Shown: positions 59,607 through 64,000 of the stretch, piece after piece
How the letters are laid out: each line of letters opens with the position of its first letter
Numbering within the stretch: the first letter of the stretch is position 1
Assembly (NCBI GenBank): GCA_002779605.1
Contig: PEWE01000030.1
Span: 140,766-204,765, forward strand
DNA from: Zetaproteobacteria bacterium CG06_land_8_20_14_3_00_59_53
GTDB lineage: Bacteria; Pseudomonadota; Zetaproteobacteria; Mariprofundales; Mariprofundaceae
DNA: 64,000 nucleotides
Direction: 5' to 3'
Program-made: the position numbers and the translations under genes
The notes under the pieces: generated by a model
The model's database searches: none
Told to the model about the DNA's origin: nothing
What the model saw: only the letters and a program-made list of their open reading frames with translations

Positions 59607-60164
59607 TCAGCGCTGCAAGCGGTACCACTTGGTCATGCGGGTCTTCCAGAAGGTGCGGTATTCATCCTCGCTGATCTCGCCGTTATGGTTGGCATCCATC
59701 GCCTCGAAACGAGCCTGCACGCGCTGCTGCACCATCACCAGATATTCCTGCATGGAGACGGACTTGGATTCGTCGGTATCCAGCAGCATAAACTTTTCGA
59801 CGATCTTGTCGGTAGCGGTCTTCGGTCCACCGACTGCCTGCGGTTCCGGCGTGCCGAACGGGTCGGCCAGCGGTGCATCGGCGGCGGGAGCCTCTTCATC
59901 CTCGATAGCCATCGCATCACTCTGCGCGGGTGCATTCGGCGCGGCAGCTACAGGTGCCACGGGTGCCCCCGGCGCGCCGGGCATGGTAATGGTCGGGAAC
60001 ACAGGCGGAACCGGCTGGCCCGTCACCGGGTCGATCTGCACAGGGGCCTGCTGTGCCGGGGCTGCTTGCGTCGGCGCGAGCGGCATATCTTCGGCCACAG
60101 CAGTGATCGCCATGCCGCCGAGCATCACGGCAAAAATCAGGGTTGAGGTTTTCCAGTCATGCAT
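59607..60164 (-). CDS. Exported protein with two EF-hands
   Basis: 185 aa. Signal peptide (about 1-25, AITAVAEDMP) and a long Pro/Ala-rich linker (about 30-105). Two EF-hand loops: DTDESKSVSMQEYL and DANHNGEISEDEY, both with the calcium ligand spacing. A calcium-binding role in the periplasm or outside is likely. GGAGA lies 7 nt before the ATG at 60164. Convergent with the secretin-like gene; the divergent gene is thyA. Confidence 0.85.
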   Translation of the reverse strand: MHDWKTSTLIFAVMLGGMAITAVAEDMPLAPTQAAPAQQAPVQIDPVTGQPVPPVFPTITMPGAPGAPVAPVAAAPNAPAQSDAMAIEDEEAPAADAPLADPFGTPEPQAVGGPKTATDKIVEKFMLLDTDESKSVSMQEYLVMVQQRVQARFEAMDANHNGEISEDEYRTFWKTRMTKWYRLQR

Positions 60165-60311
60165 CGGGCTTCTCCAATCGACAGTTGTCGCCACATGTTG
60201 CACGCATCGCTGCGTTTGCCAACTGCTTTGTTCATCGCCCGCTGTTGTTTGCTTGCGCTGCGGGCGGCAGCATGAGCCGGCTTACGACGAACGATCCGCG
60301 GGAGGAAACCG

Positions 60312-61145
60312 GTGAATGCATATCTCGATCTGATGCGCCATGTGCGCGACAACGGCGTGCAGAAAGGCGACCGCACCGGCACCGGCACCAAATCGGTGTT
60401 CGGCCATCAGATGCGCTTCGACCTGAGTGAGGGTTTCCCGCTGGTCACCACCAAGAAATGCCACCTGAAATCCATCATCCATGAGCTTCTGTGGTTCATC
60501 AAAGGCGACACCAACACCGCCTACCTGCGCGACAACGGCGTGAAGATCTGGGACGAATGGGCCACGGAAACCGGCGATCTGGGCCCCGTCTATGGCTACC
60601 AGTGGCGCAACTGGCCGACCCCGGACGGTCGGCGTGTGGATCAGATCTCCGAACTGGTCGAGCAGATCAAGACCCGCCCGAATTCCCGCCGCCTGATCAT
60701 CTCCGCATGGAATGTCTCCGATCTACCCGATGAATCCATCAGCCCTCAGGCCAATGTTGAACAGGGCAAGATGGCGCTGGCACCCTGCCATGCCTTCTTC
60801 CAGTTCTACGTGGCCGACGGCAAACTCTCCTGCCAGCTGTATCAACGCAGCGCGGATATCTTCCTGGGAGTGCCCTTCAATATAGCGTCCTATGCCCTGC
60901 TAACGATGATGCTGGCGCAGGTCTGCAATCTTCAACCCGGCGACTTCGTGCACACCTTCGGCGATGCGCATCTGTACTCCAATCATTCCGGGCAGGTCGA
61001 AACCCAGCTGGCCCGCGAACCCTTCCCGCTCCCGACGATGCACCTGAATCCGGCCATCACCTCGATCTTCGATTTCACCTTCGAAGACTTCGAACTCCGC
61101 GACTACCAGTCCCACCCCGGTATCCGCGCTCCTATTGCGATCTAG
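60312..61145 (+). CDS. thyA: Thymidylate synthase
   Basis: 277 aa, folate-dependent Thy[19 protein letters not shown] at the N-terminus, the active-site cysteine in [13 protein letters not shown], and [22 protein letters not shown] are classical. It methylates dUMP with methylene-tetrahydrofolate to make dTMP. GGGAGG precedes the start. No folA was seen nearby. Confidence 0.98.
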   Translation: MNAYLDLMRHVRDNGVQKGDRTGTGTKSVFGHQMRFDLSEGFPLVTTKKCHLKSIIHELLWFIKGDTNTAYLRDNGVKIWDEWATETGDLGPVYGYQWRNWPTPDGRRVDQISELVEQIKTRPNSRRLIISAWNVSDLPDESISPQANVEQGKMALAPCHAFFQFYVADGKLSCQLYQRSADIFLGVPFNIASYALLTMMLAQVCNLQPGDFVHTFGDAHLYSNHSGQVETQLAREPFPLPTMHLNPAITSIFDFTFEDFELRDYQSHPGIRAPIAI

Positions 61146-61149
61146 AAAA

Positions 61150-61179
61150 TAAAAAAGGAGCCGCACAAAGCGCCTCCTG
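61150..61179 (-). terminator. Terminator for the minus-strand Mrr-like gene
   Basis: Minus strand AGGAGGCGC-TTTGT-GCGGCTCCT followed by TTTTTATTTTC. The stem has one mismatch. It lies right after the thyA stop and could serve both directions weakly, but the T-run favours minus. 61180-61342 holds only a small CCCC/GGGG hairpin. Confidence 0.75.
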
Positions 61180-61342
61180 TAAATTGGTAGCGATATTCGT
61201 TCTAATTCTTAGAGGTTGTTTTCACCCCCAAAAAAGGGGCTTCTAATCCCTGAAATCCCAGCAGCTCGGCTTGCTTACTCTTAATTCCCGACACTTACCT
61301 TGGTCCGCCCCACTCCTAAACTCGGGGCATTAGCTCTACTTG

Positions 61343-62296
61343 TTACGCCGCACGCATCTTTAGTGTCATCCTGCATCGAGGATAATTAGTGCACCCCCAA
61401 AAATCTTTCCCATCGCCCTCGGCTTTCTTACTCGTCCTTAGAACCATTTTGGTATCGCACTTCGCGCAAGTTGGGATGGTGTAATCGCCTTGGGTGGCAA
61501 CCGCCAAGAGCTTGGCTTGAACTTCTTCAGGCATGGCTTTGATTGATTGGATTAGGGCGGAGCCAGTAACCAGAACAAGCTTTTTCCCTTTGGCAAATTC
61601 CTTTGCTTCATCGGTGAACTCACCCGTAGTCATAAACACACCTTGAGGAACGCCTTCAGCAGCCATGACACCAAAGAGCTCCCTGACCGGCTTCACGCCA
61701 ACCTTGTATGTGTTCCAGGCTTTGCATTGAACGAGGACGATAGGCTTCTCGGAACCTCCTTTGAAAAGATGGATATCCACACCACCATCCGCACCCACTC
61801 TGCTGAGCTTGGAGATAAATCCCTTGGCCTCAAAATAAGCCCGGCATAATTCTTCGTAACGCTTCCATTCAAGATCACACAGGAGGTCTTGAGTCCAGGT
61901 AGATGGCTTTTCAGTGGCCGTAATGTGGGCAGCATTCTTGGAATCAGCTTGCGCAGCTTTGCTTGCTGACGCTTCCTGATTGTTATGAATTTTCTGAGCG
62001 GGTTTGATTTTTGGGCTAGCTGCCAAGTCCGCTTGCTTGTTGACCACAAACGTGCCTTCTCTCCTTGATCTGATTGCAGAAAACGTAGCAGCGAGCAGTA
62101 ACACAGAACAGATGAGCCAAGCCAGATTTGGAAGCGCTGCTTGCAAAACCTTGCCAACAAAGCTTTGCATCTCCATGGATGGGACAACGACCCGGAAAGC
62201 GACAAAGACGAGTACGGCAAGGCTGGTACTAAACCACCAAGGAAGTGATATCAGATCACCCAACGATGAGTCTTTTCTGGATTTGCGCCTCGCCAT
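61343..62296 (-). CDS. Membrane-anchored Mrr-type restriction endonuclease with C-terminal zinc ribbon
   Basis: 317 aa. Two hydrophobic segments near the N-terminus (about 20-38 and 56-75), then a linker, then an Mrr_cat nuclease domain (about 140-260): YEELCRAYFEAKGF, VGADGGVDIHLF and VLVQCKAWN give the D-QxK active site. The C-terminus is a topoisomerase-type four-cysteine ribbon (CAKCDTKM..FWGCTNYPRC). Mrr-like nucleases cut modified or foreign DNA; the membrane anchor is unusual for the model enzyme but known in this subfamily. GGGGGTGG lies before the ATG. Confidence 0.9.
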   Translation of the reverse strand: MARRKSRKDSSLGDLISLPWWFSTSLAVLVFVAFRVVVPSMEMQSFVGKVLQAALPNLAWLICSVLLLAATFSAIRSRREGTFVVNKQADLAASPKIKPAQKIHNNQEASASKAAQADSKNAAHITATEKPSTWTQDLLCDLEWKRYEELCRAYFEAKGFISKLSRVGADGGVDIHLFKGGSEKPIVLVQCKAWNTYKVGVKPVRELFGVMAAEGVPQGVFMTTGEFTDEAKEFAKGKKLVLVTGSALIQSIKAMPEEVQAKLLAVATQGDYTIPTCAKCDTKMVLRTSKKAEGDGKDFWGCTNYPRCRMTLKMRAA

Positions 62297-62431
62297 GTCC
62301 ACCCCCCTAAGATGCTCCAGTGTATCGCGGGGATGACGCTTGGATAAGAGGTGAAATGACTACGCGACGATCAGCCCCCGACATCGGAGCATCAATCGTC
62401 ATCCGGGGGAGACACGGGCAAGCTGCCCGGG

Positions 62432-63159
62432 CTAATGCTTATGTTTTTGGGTGCATTCAAGATTGGGATAGAGCTCATGGGCACAATCCGGACATAGACC
62501 ATGGCTGACCACCGCACCGGAGTGCTCGGTGAGATAGTCCTCGATATGCTCCCAGTAGCCCTGATCGTCCCGGACCTTCTTGCAATGGGAACAGATCGGA
62601 ACCAGACCGCTTAACACATCCACCTGCTTGCCAAGCTGGTAGTTCTTGAAGCCGAGTTCGGCGATCAGACTGCTGAATCCGACATAGTAGGCGATGATGT
62701 CCTTCATGTTCTTCCGGGAAAACCTTGGCACCTTCTCGAAGGCCTGCATGTATCCGGTCTCGTCGAAGCCGAATTCTGCCGCCTGCTTCATGAACACCTC
62801 GCGATCCGGTTCCTCGTCATCGTAAATAACTGCCCGACAAACAGCGAGGCCAGATGCTTGCCGTTGATGCGGATCGGCACGGCAACATCCCACAAGCCAT
62901 TCAGACATTTGTATTCGACATAGCCATCCTCGTCCTGCAGATGCCGGGTGATAAAGCGGTCGCTTTCATGACAGCGCGCACAGGTGACAGGATTCTGACG
63001 ATGATACTTGGTGCAGATGGGCTGCCAGCCTGTAGCCACCAGAATGTTGTTATCCAGATCGATGATGCCGACGGGGATGGCTGTCGCCTTGTAGAAGTGA
63101 TCCATCAGGCGCTGCATGGCGGCTATATCGATCAGATCGGACAACTGATACTCGGACAT
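62432..63159 (-). pseudogene. PocR-type sensor protein interrupted by a frameshift
   Basis: Two frames read as one gene. Frame one (63159 down to about 62829) encodes a PocR sensory domain (LMDHFYKATAIPVGIIDLDN, PICTKYHRQNPVTCARCHESD, ending ASLFVGQLF). Frame two (from about 62828 to 62432) continues with YDDEEPDREVFMKQAAEFGF and ends with PICSHCKKVRDDQGYWEHIEDYL, a C-terminal module often found behind sensor domains. One base is missing near TTATTTAC (62822-62829). It may be a real mutation or a read error. PocR domains often sense small ligands; no HTH is visible. Confidence 0.8.
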
Positions 63160-63219
63160 GATGGCAACCCCTGAAGTAAATTAGGAAACCCCGGTATGAA
63201 TGCGCAGCAAGATACAGGC

Positions 63220-63297
63220 CATGATCAAAGTCCCTGACAGCAAAAAAAGTCCCTGCTTTCACAGGGGCCGGAATACGCAGGCATCAGCGGGCCTGCC
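63220..63297 (-). terminator. Terminator after the cysteine-rich membrane protein gene
   Basis: Minus strand CCCTG-TGAAAG-CAGGG (63266-63251) then ACTTTTTTTG. Short stem but a good T-run, about 30 bp after the stop at 63298. Confidence 0.75.
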
Positions 63298-63834
63298 TTA
63301 CTTGCACCAGCACTGGCAGGTGGCACTCACCTCGGCGGTGTACCAGAACACCCGGGTTTTGATCTCGGCATTCTGCACTGCCGGATCGGGCGCGCATGTC
63401 GGACAGGTGCCCCCTGTGGAGCAGGCAAGGCCCGATGAGGCGCACTTGCTGTTGATCTCCTCCATGGCTGCCTTGAGCGCTGCATTCGGTCCGACAGCAG
63501 ACGGATCGGCTTGGACCACCACCGAACCCGCCGCCACATTGCACGGGCCGCTGCCGCTGATGATCGGCGGTTGCGTGACGGTCGAGTCATAGAGAGCCGC
63601 GATCAGCAGATAGGCCAGCGCGCCATACAGGCCGAGGCGGCCGAGGATCCTGAGGTTCCGCCACCATGGCAGCGTGGGTGGCGGCTCCGGCGGCAAGGGT
63701 TTGAAGCCGGCAGCGGTTTCGGCTGACAGCCGTTGCTTGATCCATTGCCGGACGATCTCTTTCTGTGTTTCGTTCAGCGGAACACCCTGCTCCATGGAGC
63801 GGCGTATCAATTCAAAAATCTCTGCTTCTGTCAT
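63298..63834 (-). CDS. Hypothetical cysteine-rich membrane protein
   Basis: 178 aa, not recognised. N-terminal cytosolic part predicted helical (EAEIFELIRRSMEQGVPL), a Pro-rich stretch, one membrane segment (about 72-92, LRILGRLGLYGALAYLLIAALY), then an outer part with seven cysteines: GPCNVAA, NSKCASSGLACSTGGTCPTCAPD and CQCWCK at the end. The cysteine pattern might make disulfides or bind metal. GGGGGATCT precedes the ATG at 63834. Neighbours (PocR gene, transposase remnant) suggest an accessory region. Confidence 0.72.
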   Translation of the reverse strand: MTEAEIFELIRRSMEQGVPLNETQKEIVRQWIKQRLSAETAAGFKPLPPEPPPTLPWWRNLRILGRLGLYGALAYLLIAALYDSTVTQPPIISGSGPCNVAAGSVVVQADPSAVGPNAALKAAMEEINSKCASSGLACSTGGTCPTCAPDPAVQNAEIKTRVFWYTAEVSATCQCWCK

Positions 63835-63920
63835 AGATCCCCCCTTTGAATCCTTCAATCAGGGCTGAATGCAGTATAGCAGCGCATCACGATGTCCGCA
63901 GATGGGTGAAAAAGAAAGGT

Positions 63921-64000
63921 TCATCGCGGAAGTCCGGGAAAGGCGGCTTTGATTTTGAGGAAGAAGTATTCGTTATCGCGGAACCCATAGGCCATGCGTT
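63921..64000 (-). CDS. C-terminal end of a probable ISL3-type transposase (partial)
   Basis: Open frame entering from the right edge and ending at the TGA at 63921. The 25 visible residues (RMAYGFRDNEYFFLKIKAAF, then PGLPR) match the end of many ISL3-family transposases (YGFRDxEYFxLKI). Only the tail is present, so family and integrity are uncertain. 63859-63920 has no gene and no clear terminal inverted repeat. Confidence 0.55.
   Translation of the reverse strand, partial: RMAYGFRDNEYFFLKIKAAFPGLPR

Noticed and set aside
62822..62829. Programmed -1 frameshifting in the PocR gene
   Set aside because: The site lacks an X-XXY-YYZ slippery heptamer, so a mutation or read error is likelier.

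Overview
The window reads as a chromosome segment of a Gram-negative, fairly GC-rich proteobacterium. Signs of this are LpxC (lipid A), a MurE with the DNPR signature (meso-diaminopimelate), an RND efflux system with its outer-membrane channel, an Omp85-type barrel, SspB, Hda and a bacterial type A RNase P RNA. A haemerythrin-linked diguanylate cyclase and both a pyruvate dehydrogenase complex and a pyruvate:ferredoxin oxidoreductase suggest a respiratory organism that copes with low or changing oxygen. A zetaproteobacterium or a relative would fit, but that placement is inference. Both ends are cut inside genes: a Calx-beta-type exported protein on the left and the last 25 codons of a probable transposase on the right.

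Layout. 1-2.4 kb: exported protein (partial), radC, and a MoeB/ThiF-rhodanese sulfur-carrier activating enzyme. 2.4-21.2 kb: a complete division and cell wall (dcw) cluster on the minus strand, transcribed mraZ-rsmH-ftsL-ftsI-murE-murF-mraY-murD-ftsW-murG-murC-murB-ddl-ftsQ-ftsA-ftsZ-lpxC. From ftsL to ftsA almost every junction is an overlap of stop and start codons. In front of mraZ lie a good sigma70-like promoter and two GTGGG boxes 10 bp apart, the pattern bound by MraZ. 21.4-23.9 kb: small conserved genes (58-aa protein, YbjQ, DUF1499, YchJ, aldose-1-epimerase-type mutarotase). 23.9-30.2 kb: tetR-OMF-MFP-RND efflux operon. 30.3-33.0 kb: haemerythrin-PAS-GGDEF protein, CoA-binding protein, MsrA.

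33.2-38.6 kb: pyruvate dehydrogenase operon (E1alpha, E1beta, E2, lipoyl-E3). 38.8-40.7 kb: a cyclic-nucleotide-binding-domain protein with an unassigned C-terminus, a membrane protein, and a SUI1/eIF1-like protein. 40.8-46.0 kb: an NAD(P)H/FAD/iron-sulfur oxidoreductase translationally coupled to a full-length pyruvate:ferredoxin oxidoreductase. 46.1-50.7 kb: patatin-like hydrolase, Hsp20, two small genes, and groES-groEL behind a CIRCE element. 50.7-51.1 kb: a non-coding composite of inverted repeats that looks like a miniature mobile or REP-type element, with a related sequence at 57.0 kb. 51.1-55.5 kb: minus-strand group sspB-DUF2066-pgsA-perM-hda, then rnpB. 55.6-61.1 kb: Omp85-like barrel, methyltransferase-like membrane protein, cation diffusion facilitator, mini-secretin-like protein, EF-hand protein, thyA. 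61.3-64.0 kb is more accessory: membrane-anchored Mrr-type nuclease, a frameshifted PocR sensor gene, a cysteine-rich membrane protein and the transposase end.

No tRNA, rRNA, CRISPR array or prophage was seen. No single clearly new multi-gene system stands out. The best leads are the repeat element at 50.7 kb, the NADPH-ferredoxin-pyruvate module, the cNMP-domain protein, and the membrane Mrr nuclease near the transposase remnant.
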